From NCBI GenBank assembly GCA_963839285.1, contig CAWIUN010000020.1:806001-870000 (forward strand): a DNA stretch of 64,000 nucleotides, written 5' to 3'. The notes below the pieces were generated by a model that was not told where the DNA came from, made no database searches, and worked only from the letters and a program-made list of their open reading frames with translations. This DNA is from DASSSQ01 sp963839285 (GTDB lineage: Bacteria > Actinomycetota > Thermoleophilia > Gaiellales > Gaiellaceae). The number at the start of each line of letters is the position of its first letter. Position 1 is the first letter of the stretch. Both the position numbers and the translations under genes were made by a program. Shown here piece after piece: positions 57,085-64,000 of the stretch.

Positions 57085-58026
57085 CTATGCGGCTTCGCGG
57101 ACCGGCTCGAGCTCGGGCGCGGCCTGCACCGGCTCCGGCTTCGGCCTCGGCTTCGAGCCGAGGATCAGGACGACGGCGAGCACGATCACGGCGCCGCCGA
57201 CGACGGTGTTGAGCGTGATCCGCTCGCCGGCGAGGAGCGCGCCGAGCAGGACGGCGACGACCGGGTTGACGTAGGCGTAGGTCGAGACGAGCGCGGCCGG
57301 CGCGCTCTGGAGCAGGTACCCGTAGGCCGAGTAGCCGATCACCGAGCCGATCAGGATCAGGTAGACGAGGCCGCCCGCGGACCGGAGCGAGACGGCGCCG
57401 AGGTCGACGCTGCCCCACTCGCCCGCGCCGGCGACGCAGAGGACGAGGCCGCCGGTCAGCATCTGCATCGCGACGCCGACGAGCGGGTCGGCGTGCCGGG
57501 TCGCGCGGGCGGCGTAGAGGCTGCCGGCGGCCCAGGCGAGCGAGGAGAAGACGAGCGCGACCGCGGCGACGAGGTCGCGCGTGGAGGCGCCCGTCGGGTC
57601 GACGAGGAAGGCGACGCCGCCGAGGCCGATCGCGATCCCGGCGACCGCGCGGCCCGAGAGCCGTCGCCCGAAGGCGAGCCGCTCGAGCACGGCGATCCAG
57701 AGCGGGATGATCGCGATGATCAGGGCGGCGAGCCCGCTGTCGATGCGGGTCTCCGCCCAGCCGACGGCGCCGTTCCCGATCGCCGGCAGCAGCAGCCCGA
57801 TCAGGGCCGCGGCGGCCCACTGGGCCCGCGTCGTCCGCGGCAGCCCGCGCCGCGAGCACCAGGCGAAGAGGATCGCGCCGGCGACGAGGAAGCGGAAGCC
57901 GAGCATCGGCAGCGGCGGCAGCGAGTCGACGCCGAACTTGATCGCGAGGTAGGTCGAGCCCCAGACGACGTAGACGATGCCGAGGGCGGCCCAGACGCGC
58001 GCACCGAGGGGGCCTGCTCCTGCCAT
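57085..58026 (-). CDS. EamA/RhaT family (DMT) transporter
   Basis: 313 residues, intact, ten membrane helices in two EamA halves. First half: LGIVYVVWGSTYLAIKFGVD, LPMLGFRFLVAGAILFAW, GWAETRIDSGLAALIIAIIPLW. Second half: AWAAGSLYAARATRHADPLV, LILIGSVIGYSAYGYLLQ, STYAYVNPVVAVLLGALLAGE. Likely exports a metabolite; the substrate is unknown. Ends in a Pro/Glu tail. Ends 15 bases before the start of the O-antigen-ligase-like gene on the same strand. Confidence 0.88.
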   Translation of the reverse strand: MAGAGPLGARVWAALGIVYVVWGSTYLAIKFGVDSLPPLPMLGFRFLVAGAILFAWCSRRGLPRTTRAQWAAAALIGLLLPAIGNGAVGWAETRIDSGLAALIIAIIPLWIAVLERLAFGRRLSGRAVAGIAIGLGGVAFLVDPTGASTRDLVAAVALVFSSLAWAAGSLYAARATRHADPLVGVAMQMLTGGLVLCVAGAGEWGSVDLGAVSLRSAGGLVYLILIGSVIGYSAYGYLLQSAPAALVSTYAYVNPVVAVLLGALLAGERITLNTVVGGAVIVLAVVLILGSKPRPKPEPVQAAPELEPVREAA

Positions 58027-58092
58027 GGTGCAGGATCGCAGACGCGCGTCGATCAGCTCAACGCGAGCTCGGACTCGACTCGATCAGCCGCG

Positions 58093-58602
58093 CTAATACG
58101 GCTGCTCGTCGTCGGTGAGCGCCCCGTTGGCGCCGATGCCGGCGACGACGGTCTCCTGCGAGCGCTCGTGCAGCCGCTCCCGGCCGCGGCGGACCGCGAC
58201 GAGGAACTTGTCGAGGTTGACCTCGAGCGTCGAGAGGATCGAGTCGGCCCAGTCCTCGATCTCGAGGCGCATGTCCCGGGCCTGCCGGCGCGCGTCGTCG
58301 ATGATCTCCTGGGCCTGCCGCTCGGCCAGCTTGACGATCTCCGTCTGCGAGGCGTCGCGGACGGCCTGCTCGCGCGCCTCGGCGATCAGCCGGTCGGCCT
58401 CGCGCTTGGCCTCGGCGAGCATCTCCTGCCGCTCCTTGACGATCCAGCGGGCCTGCTTGATCTCCTCGGGGATCGTCGCCCGCATCTGGTCGAGGATGTC
58501 GTAGATCTCCTCGCGGTCGATGCGGACCTGGTCCGTGAGCGGCACGGCCTTGGCGTTGTGCACCAGGTCGTCGAGCTTGTCGATCAGAACGAGTACGTCC
58601 AT
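58093..58602 (-). CDS. Coiled-coil protein, F0-b/DivIVA-like
   Basis: 169 residues, intact. VLIDKLDDLVHNAKAVPLTD at the start, then a long continuous helix rich in Glu/Arg/Ala (EEIKQARWIVKERQEMLAEA, EADRLIAEAREQAVRDASQT) resembling the stalk of ATP synthase subunit b or DivIVA-like proteins. No membrane segment. It regularly accompanies coaD and yceD in Actinobacteria and is thought to be related to cell-envelope growth; that is recollection, not shown here. GAGGAG lies 4 bases before the ATG. Follows coaD by 15 bases. Confidence 0.75.
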   Translation of the reverse strand: MDVLVLIDKLDDLVHNAKAVPLTDQVRIDREEIYDILDQMRATIPEEIKQARWIVKERQEMLAEAKREADRLIAEAREQAVRDASQTEIVKLAERQAQEIIDDARRQARDMRLEIEDWADSILSTLEVNLDKFLVAVRRGRERLHERSQETVVAGIGANGALTDDEQPY

Positions 58603-58617
58603 GGCTCCTCGCGCATT

Positions 58618-59129
<512 letters not shown>

Positions 59130-59133
<4 letters not shown>

Positions 59134-59654
59134 CGCTCGAAGAGGGTGAGGCGGACGGAACCGTACCGGCGCGAGGTCCGGAGCGCGAGCGGCAGCTCGG
59201 GCTCCTGGCGCGCGCTCGTCTCGTAGACGACGAGGCCGTTCTCGGCGAGCAGCCGGGGCAGGTGGGCCGCGAGCGGCGCCGCGAGCCCGTCGACGCGGTC
59301 GTACGGCGGGTCGAGCAGGATCAGGTCGTAGCCGCCCCGCTCGGCCGCGAGGAAGCGGACGACGTCCTGGCAGAGGACGCGCGCGCCGGTCAGCCGCAGC
59401 TTGTCGAGGTTCGCGTTCAGGACGCGGCACGCGTCCCGGTCGGACTCGACGAAGGTGGCGCGGGCGGCGCCGCGCGAGAGCGCCTCGAGCCCGAGCGCGC
59501 CCGAGCCGGCGAAGAGGTCGAGCACGACCGCGTCCTCGAGCGGGCCGATCAGGTTGAACGCCGCCTCGCGGACGCGATCCGAGGTCGGCCGGGTCGCCGT
59601 CCCCTTCGGCGCCGCGATCCGGTGGCCCTTGCGGCTGCCGGCGATGATCCGCAC
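59130..59654 (-). CDS. rsmD: 16S rRNA (guanine966-N2)-methyltransferase RsmD
   Basis: 174 residues, intact. VRIIAGSRKGHRIAAPKGTA, RPTSDRVREAAFNLIG, SAM motif VLDLFAGSGALGLEALSRGA, and the catalytic LILLDPPYDRV. GTG 59654 is chosen because TAGGCT (59667-59662) stands 7 bases upstream and the conserved VRIIAG follows at once. First gene of the rsmD-coaD-coiled-coil operon; recG, which usually precedes it, lies 2.5 kb further with a plus-strand block between. Confidence 0.94.
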
Positions 59655-59752
59655 GCCGGCGAGCCTATCCCCTTGTCTTCCCCCGCCCTCGTGGGCCACA
59701 CTGCGAGCAGAGGGCCGTCCCTTTTCAGAGCCGCCGACGGGAAGGGAGTCTG

Positions 59753-60217
59753 ATGACGAGAAGGAGCTGGGGGGGCCTCGCCGCCTGTGCCGCGGCGAGC
59801 GCGATCACCGTCTACGCGCTGCAGGGGGCGCAGGCCGCGACCGGACCGAGCACGATCCGGATCACCGACGCGCAGCAGCGCTTGACCCGTGTCGACCAGG
59901 GCAGGACGGGCCGCGGGGTCGGCGACGTCGAGATCGTGCGCCTCGTCCTCTACAACACGCGCATCACCAGGAAGCCGATCGGCCACGGGGACCTCGTCTG
60001 CACGATCCTCCCCGGCGCCGCGCGCTCCTGCACCGCGACCTACACGCTGCCGAAGGGGAAGCTGGTCGTCGGCGGCGTGATCGGCTCGAGGCTGCTCTAC
60101 GAGTCGCCGGTGCTCGGCGGCACGGGCCTCTACGACAACGCCAGGGGCTACGTGGTCGTGACCGCGAGCTCCGTGACGCCGAGGCGGGAGATCCTGGTCT
60201 TCCGCCTCACCGGGTGA
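59753..60217 (+). CDS. Secreted allene-oxide-cyclase/dirigent-like beta-barrel protein
   Basis: 154 residues, intact. Signal peptide (SWGGLAACAAASAITVYALQGAQA), then a beta-rich domain: TIRITDAQQRLTRVD, GDLVCTILPGAARSCTATYTLPKGKL and VGGTGLYDNARGYVVVTAS-type end with LGGTGLYDNARG. The pattern resembles the AOC barrel-like/dirigent fold. Two Cys could form a disulfide. GGGAAGGGAG stands 5 bases before the ATG. Two bases before a response regulator start, so it is probably in the operon with the two-component pair. Confidence 0.65.
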   Translation: MTRRSWGGLAACAAASAITVYALQGAQAATGPSTIRITDAQQRLTRVDQGRTGRGVGDVEIVRLVLYNTRITRKPIGHGDLVCTILPGAARSCTATYTLPKGKLVVGGVIGSRLLYESPVLGGTGLYDNARGYVVVTASSVTPRREILVFRLTG

Positions 60218-60218
60218 C

Positions 60219-60617
60219 GTGACGCGTGCCGAGCGGCTGGTGCTCGTCTGCGACGACGAGGAGGTGCTGCGGGAGCTGATCACGGTCGCGCTCGGCCCGG
60301 CCTACCGGGTGTGCGCCACCGCGACGGCCGACGAGGCGCTCGCGGCGGTCGCCGCGGAGCGGCCGGACGCGATCGTGCTCGACCTGATGATCCCGGGCGG
60401 GGGCGGGCTCGCCGTCCTCCGCGGGCTCCGGGAGGCGTCCGGGGGCCGCACGCCTCCCGTCGTCGTCGTCTCCGCCTGGGCCGACGAGGAGCACCGGCGC
60501 GAAGCCGAGGCCGAGGGCGCCGAGGCCTTTCTCGCGAAGCCCTTCGACCCGGTCGAGCTGGAGCAGACGGTCGCGGCGATGATCCGCGACCGGTCCGGGG
60601 GCGCGGGTGCAGGCTAG
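60219..60617 (+). CDS. Response regulator (receiver domain)
   Basis: 132 residues, intact. VLVCDDEEVLRELITVAL with the acidic pair, phospho-acceptor Asp in DAIVLDLMIPGGGGLAVL, VVVSAWADEEHRREAEAEGA, and Lys in AFLAKPFDPVEL. No DNA-binding domain, so it probably relays phosphate or binds a partner. Its last bases overlap the start of the histidine kinase by 11 nt, and the pair should be translated together. Confidence 0.9.
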   Translation: MTRAERLVLVCDDEEVLRELITVALGPAYRVCATATADEALAAVAAERPDAIVLDLMIPGGGGLAVLRGLREASGGRTPPVVVVSAWADEEHRREAEAEGAEAFLAKPFDPVELEQTVAAMIRDRSGGAGAG

Positions 60618-62172
60618 GCCGCTCCTGCGCCGCCCGTCGTGGCCGCAGACGCTCGTCGGCCGCGTCGTCGCGCTGAGCGCGGTGGTCGCGGCCGTGACCG
60701 CGGCCGGGCTGGCCGTGCTCGCCCTCTCGATCCTGCACCTGCGCGACGCGGTCGACCGGGAGGCGCACGCGCGGGACACCCTGGTCGCGACGCTCCGGCT
60801 CGAGGAGACGTTCGGCACGCTCGAGACGAGCCTCCGCGGCTACCTGCTGACGGCGAACCAGCGCTTCCTGCAGCCCTGGGACGAGGGCCGGCGGCTCCTG
60901 CCGCCGCAGGAGGCGCGGCTCGCGGCGCTCGTCGGCGACCGTCCGGACCAGCGCAGGCGCGTCCGCGACCTGGAGACCCAGGTGCAGGCGTACCTCGACG
61001 ACTACGGCGAGCCGCTGATCGAGCTCGCGCGGATCGACCCGAACGTCGTCCGCGGGGCGGTCGCGACCGACGAGCGGCGGCGTCGCAGCGACGCGATCGT
61101 CGCGCTCTTCGACCGGATCGAGTCGGAGGAGAACCGCCGCGCCGCCGACCGCCGCGCGTCGGTCAACGCGGCCTCCACCTCCGCCCTCGCGGGGGCGATC
61201 GGCGGCTCCGCCCTGGCCGTGCTCGGGATCCTCGCGGCCGGGCTCCTGGTCGCGCGCGGCGTGCGGCGGCGCGTCGGCGGCGCCGCGGGCGCGGCGAGCC
61301 AGGTCGCGGCCGGCGACTTCTCCGTCCGGCTCGACGAGCAGGGGCCGCGCGAGCTCGCGCAGCTCGCGACCGCGTTCAACGCGATGGCCCGCTCGCTCGA
61401 CGACGGCCGCCGGGAGCTGCTCGAGCAGAACGCCCGGCTCGAGGAGAGCGAGCGGCAGAAGTCGGAGCTGATCACCGTCGTCTCGCACGAGCTGCGCACG
61501 CCGCTGACGAGCCTGCTCGGGTTCACGAACCTGCTGCTGGCGCGCTCGTTCGACGCGGAGGAGCAGCGGCGGTACATCGGCATCGTCCACGAGGAGAGCA
61601 GGCGGCTGGCGGCGCTCGTGGAGCAGTTCCTCGACCTCCGCTCGATCGAGGAGGGGAGGCTGCAGCTCCGCCGCGAGCCGGTCGACCTCGGGACGCTCGT
61701 GCGCGACCAGAGCGAGTTCCTGCTCGCGCACGCCCCGCTGCACGAGCTGGCGCTCCGGCTCCCCGACGAGGACGTGACCGTGTCGGCGGACCGCGACCGG
61801 CTCGCGCAGGTCGTCGCCAACCTGGTCGGCAACGCGGTCAAGTACTCGCCGGACGGCGGGCCGATCGAGGTCGTCGTCCTCCCCGCCGACGACGGCCGCG
61901 TCCGCGTCGAGGTGACGGACCACGGCTACGGGATCGGCTCCGACGACCAGCCGCACGTGTTCACGAAGTTCTTCCGCGGCGCGGCGTCGGACGCCGGCAT
62001 CCCCGGCACCGGGCTCGGCCTCGCGGTCGCGCGCGAGATCGTCGAGGCGCACGGCGGCGCGATCGGCTTCGTCAGCGCGCCCGGCCGCGGCTCGACGTTC
62101 TGGATCGAGCTGCCGCGCGACGAGCCCGCGCCGGCCCGCGAGCCCGGCGCGGAGGAGCGGACGGCGCGCTGA
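60607..62172 (+). CDS. Membrane sensor histidine kinase (CHASE3-HAMP-HisKA-HATPase)
   Basis: 521 residues, intact. First membrane helix (about 17-45), a periplasmic four-helix CHASE3-like region (TLETSLRGYLLTANQRFLQPW), second helix (ALAVLGILAAGLLVARGV), HAMP (VAAGDFSVRLDEQGPRELAQLATAF), H-box with the phosphorylated His in ITVVSHELRTPLTSLLGF, N-box NLVGNAVKYSPDGG, G boxes DHGYGIGSDD, GTGLGLAVAREIVEAHGG. Partner of the receiver protein just upstream. The signal is unknown. Convergent with recG, stops 2 bases apart. Confidence 0.93.
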   Translation: MQARPLLRRPSWPQTLVGRVVALSAVVAAVTAAGLAVLALSILHLRDAVDREAHARDTLVATLRLEETFGTLETSLRGYLLTANQRFLQPWDEGRRLLPPQEARLAALVGDRPDQRRRVRDLETQVQAYLDDYGEPLIELARIDPNVVRGAVATDERRRRSDAIVALFDRIESEENRRAADRRASVNAASTSALAGAIGGSALAVLGILAAGLLVARGVRRRVGGAAGAASQVAAGDFSVRLDEQGPRELAQLATAFNAMARSLDDGRRELLEQNARLEESERQKSELITVVSHELRTPLTSLLGFTNLLLARSFDAEEQRRYIGIVHEESRRLAALVEQFLDLRSIEEGRLQLRREPVDLGTLVRDQSEFLLAHAPLHELALRLPDEDVTVSADRDRLAQVVANLVGNAVKYSPDGGPIEVVVLPADDGRVRVEVTDHGYGIGSDDQPHVFTKFFRGAASDAGIPGTGLGLAVAREIVEAHGGAIGFVSAPGRGSTFWIELPRDEPAPAREPGAEERTAR

Positions 62173-62173
62173 C

Positions 62174-64000
62174 TCAGGCCGCGACGTCGGCGCCGGCGAA
62201 GAAGGCCTCGACCTCGTCGTCGAGCGGGCCGGCGACGTCGACGAGCGCCGCCGCCGCCTCGCGGGCGCGCTCGAGCAGGGCCCGGTCTGCGCGCAGCCGG
62301 GTGAAGCGCAGCTCCGAGAGGCCCGACTGGCGCGTCCCGAGCAGCCGCCCCTCGCCCCGCAGCTCCATGTCCACCTCGGCCAGCTCGAAGCCGTCGGTCG
62401 TGTCGCAGAGCGCCTGCAGCCGGGCCTGGGCGACGTCGGTCAGCTCCTCCTTCGCCCGCGAGACGAGCAGGCAGTAGGACTGCTCGGCGCCGCGGCCGAC
62501 GCGGCCGCGCAGCTGGTGGAGCTGGGCGAGGCCGAAGCGATCCGCCTCCTGCACGATCATGATCGTCGCGTTCGGGACGTCGACGCCGACCTCGATCACG
62601 GTCGTCGCCACGAGCACGTCGAGCTCGCCCGCCTTGAACGCCGCCATCAGCTCCCGCCGCTCCCCCGGGCGCAGCCGCCCGTGCAGGAGCCCGACCCGGT
62701 AGCCGCGAAGCTCCCCGCGCCGGAGCCGCTCCGCCTCGGCCTCGGCGGCGCGGGCGAGCGAGGTCTCCGACTCCTCGATCAGCGGGCAGACGACGTAGGC
62801 CTGCCGCCCCTCGTCGAGGTGCCTGCGAAGGCGCGTGTACGCCTCCGAGGAGCGCTCGGCCGTCACCCACGCGGTCACGATCGGCTTCCGGTCGGCGGGC
62901 GGCTTCGCGATCTCGGAGACGGAGAGGTCGCCGTAGACGGTCAGCGCCAGCGTCCGCGGGATCGGCGTCGCGGTCATGTGCAGCACGTGCGGCGTCCGGC
63001 CGGCCGCCAGGGCCTTGCGCTGCTCGACGCCGAAGCGGTGCTGCTCGTCGACGACCGCGACGCCGAGGTTGCCGAGGTCGACGCTCTCCTGGATCAGCGC
63101 GTGGGTGCCGACGACGATGCCGATCGACGGCGGCTCGCCCCGGACCGAGCCGGTCAGGAGGGCGCAGGGCACGCCGAGCGCGCTGCAGTAGCCCTCGATC
63201 GTCAGGAAGTGCTGCTCGGCGAGCGTCTCGGTCGGGGCCATCAGGGCTCCCTGCCGCCCCGCCTCGACCGCGCGCAGGAGCGCGTAGAGGGCGACGACGG
63301 TCTTGCCCGAGCCGACGTCGCCCTGGAGCAGCCGCTGCATCGGCTTTTCGCCGGCGAGGTCGCGGTCGAGCTCGGCGATCGCCGCCTCCTGGTGCTCGGT
63401 CAGCGCGAACGGCAGCTCCTCGCGGTAGCGCGCGACGATCTCCCCGGGTGCGCCGAGCGCAGGGGCCTCGGCGGTCTCCTCCTCCCGGCGGCGGCGCAGC
63501 AGCCCGAGCTGGAGGACGAGCAGCTCGTCGTAGGCGAGCCGCCGGCGGGCCCGCTCGCCCTCCGCCTCGTCGCGCGGGAAGTGCAGCGCGGCGAGGGCGT
63601 CGGCCCGCTGCGGCAGCCGCTCGGCCTGCTTCAGCGCGGCGGGCAGCGGATCGGGCAGGTCGCGGGCGTGCTGCTCGACGGCGACGTGGGCGAGCTCGCG
63701 CAGCTTCTTCACGGACACGTCCTCTCCGGCCGGGTAGACGGGAGCGAAGTCGGCCGTCTGCTCGGCCTCGCCGACGTCGAAGCTCCTGACCGTGAAGCCG
63801 CCGCGCTTCGGCTGCCCGCGCAGGCGCACGCGCGTCCCCGGCTGCAGCTTCTCGGCGAGCCAGGGCTGGTTGAACCAGACCGCCTTGATCTGGGAGCTGC
63901 CGTCCGCGACGACGGCCTCGAGCAGCGAGAGCCGCCGGATCCGGCGCGCGCGCACGCTGCGGACGACGCCGGCGATCGCGACCTCCTCCTCGCCGAAGAG
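62174..64000 (-). CDS. recG: ATP-dependent DNA helicase RecG (5' end outside the window)
   Basis: At least 608 residues. Rescues stalled replication forks and branch-migrates junctions. The wedge/OB domain is visible at the edge (QIKAVWFNQPWLAEKLQPG), then the helicase: FALTEHQEAAIAELDRDL, Walker A LLQGDVGSGKTVVALYALL, MAPTETLAEQH, Walker B VVDEQHRFGVEQR (DEQH), MTATPIPRTLALTVYGD, LLHGRLRPGERRELM, TTVIEVGVDVPNATIM and QLRGRVGRG. The frame is open to the last base of the window; the first ~50-90 residues are missing. No frameshift. Confidence 0.95.
   Translation of the reverse strand, partial: LFGEEEVAIAGVVRSVRARRIRRLSLLEAVVADGSSQIKAVWFNQPWLAEKLQPGTRVRLRGQPKRGGFTVRSFDVGEAEQTADFAPVYPAGEDVSVKKLRELAHVAVEQHARDLPDPLPAALKQAERLPQRADALAALHFPRDEAEGERARRRLAYDELLVLQLGLLRRRREEETAEAPALGAPGEIVARYREELPFALTEHQEAAIAELDRDLAGEKPMQRLLQGDVGSGKTVVALYALLRAVEAGRQGALMAPTETLAEQHFLTIEGYCSALGVPCALLTGSVRGEPPSIGIVVGTHALIQESVDLGNLGVAVVDEQHRFGVEQRKALAAGRTPHVLHMTATPIPRTLALTVYGDLSVSEIAKPPADRKPIVTAWVTAERSSEAYTRLRRHLDEGRQAYVVCPLIEESETSLARAAEAEAERLRRGELRGYRVGLLHGRLRPGERRELMAAFKAGELDVLVATTVIEVGVDVPNATIMIVQEADRFGLAQLHQLRGRVGRGAEQSYCLLVSRAKEELTDVAQARLQALCDTTDGFELAEVDMELRGEGRLLGTRQSGLSELRFTRLRADRALLERAREAAAALVDVAGPLDDEVEAFFAGADVAA

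Overview
This is a 64-kb piece of a very GC-rich bacterial chromosome, most likely an actinobacterium of the class Thermoleophilia (Solirubrobacterales/Gaiellales-like). Reasons: GC-rich third codon positions in every real gene; many GTG and TTG starts; actinobacterial -10 boxes (TAGGCT, TAGCCT, TACGGT) set 6-8 bases from the start codon; and a secreted Ig-like protein (54876-55709) with the NTGAPVISGTAQEGQTL type of repeat common in Solirubrobacterales. The placement is inference from memory of families.

Layout. 1-5.1 kb: 5' part of a selenocysteine formate dehydrogenase alpha subunit with a clear SECIS, a DUF2795 protein, CBS protein, glutamate dehydrogenase, a secreted LysM/transglycosylase and tRNA-Leu(UAA). 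5.1-13.8 kb: DUF3105 protein, DinG-type helicase, RmuC, a Vms1/eRF1-like hydrolase, thioredoxin reductase, CorA, a zinc-ribbon/PAS protein. 13.8-21.5 kb: nth and the addB-addA recombination nuclease pair. 21.5-22.75 kb: a gene-poor stretch with an AT-rich core. 22.75-30 kb: topoisomerase IB, isocitrate dehydrogenase-like enzyme, DedA, the three-gene pntA1-pntA2-pntB transhydrogenase, an ornithine cyclodeaminase-like enzyme. 30-36 kb: comM-dprA (DNA uptake), an FAD oxidase, YihY, a DNA methyltransferase. 36-47.3 kb: a long minus-strand housekeeping run smc, P-loop kinase, ftsY, ffh, rpsP, KH protein, rimM, lepB, trmD, lepB, rplS, rnhB, yraN (protein targeting, ribosome and tRNA maturation). 47.6-50 kb: a secreted glycine-rich protein and a decayed BTAD fragment. 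50-52 kb: rnc, acpP, plsX, rpmF. 52-64 kb: ABC-F ATPase, response regulator, DUF177, Ig-like protein, O-antigen-ligase-like membrane protein, EamA transporter, rsmD-coaD-coiled-coil operon, a two-component system, and recG running off the right edge.

Three window-wide patterns stand out. (1) At least seven intergenic promoters share an 11-bp-period direct repeat of the type TCGGCACG directly upstream of the -35 position, 17 bp from a TANNNT -10 box; three of them continue into a conserved G-rich leader and two others share a different conserved leader with a hairpin. I do not recognise this promoter/leader family. (2) About twelve genes have a -10 box exactly 6-7 bases before the start codon, predicting leaderless mRNAs. 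(3) About 33 frameshifts interrupt otherwise well-conserved genes. Almost all are single extra bases, never a missing base, which points to sequencing/assembly error rather than gene decay. I therefore annotate these as whole genes and give approximate shift positions.
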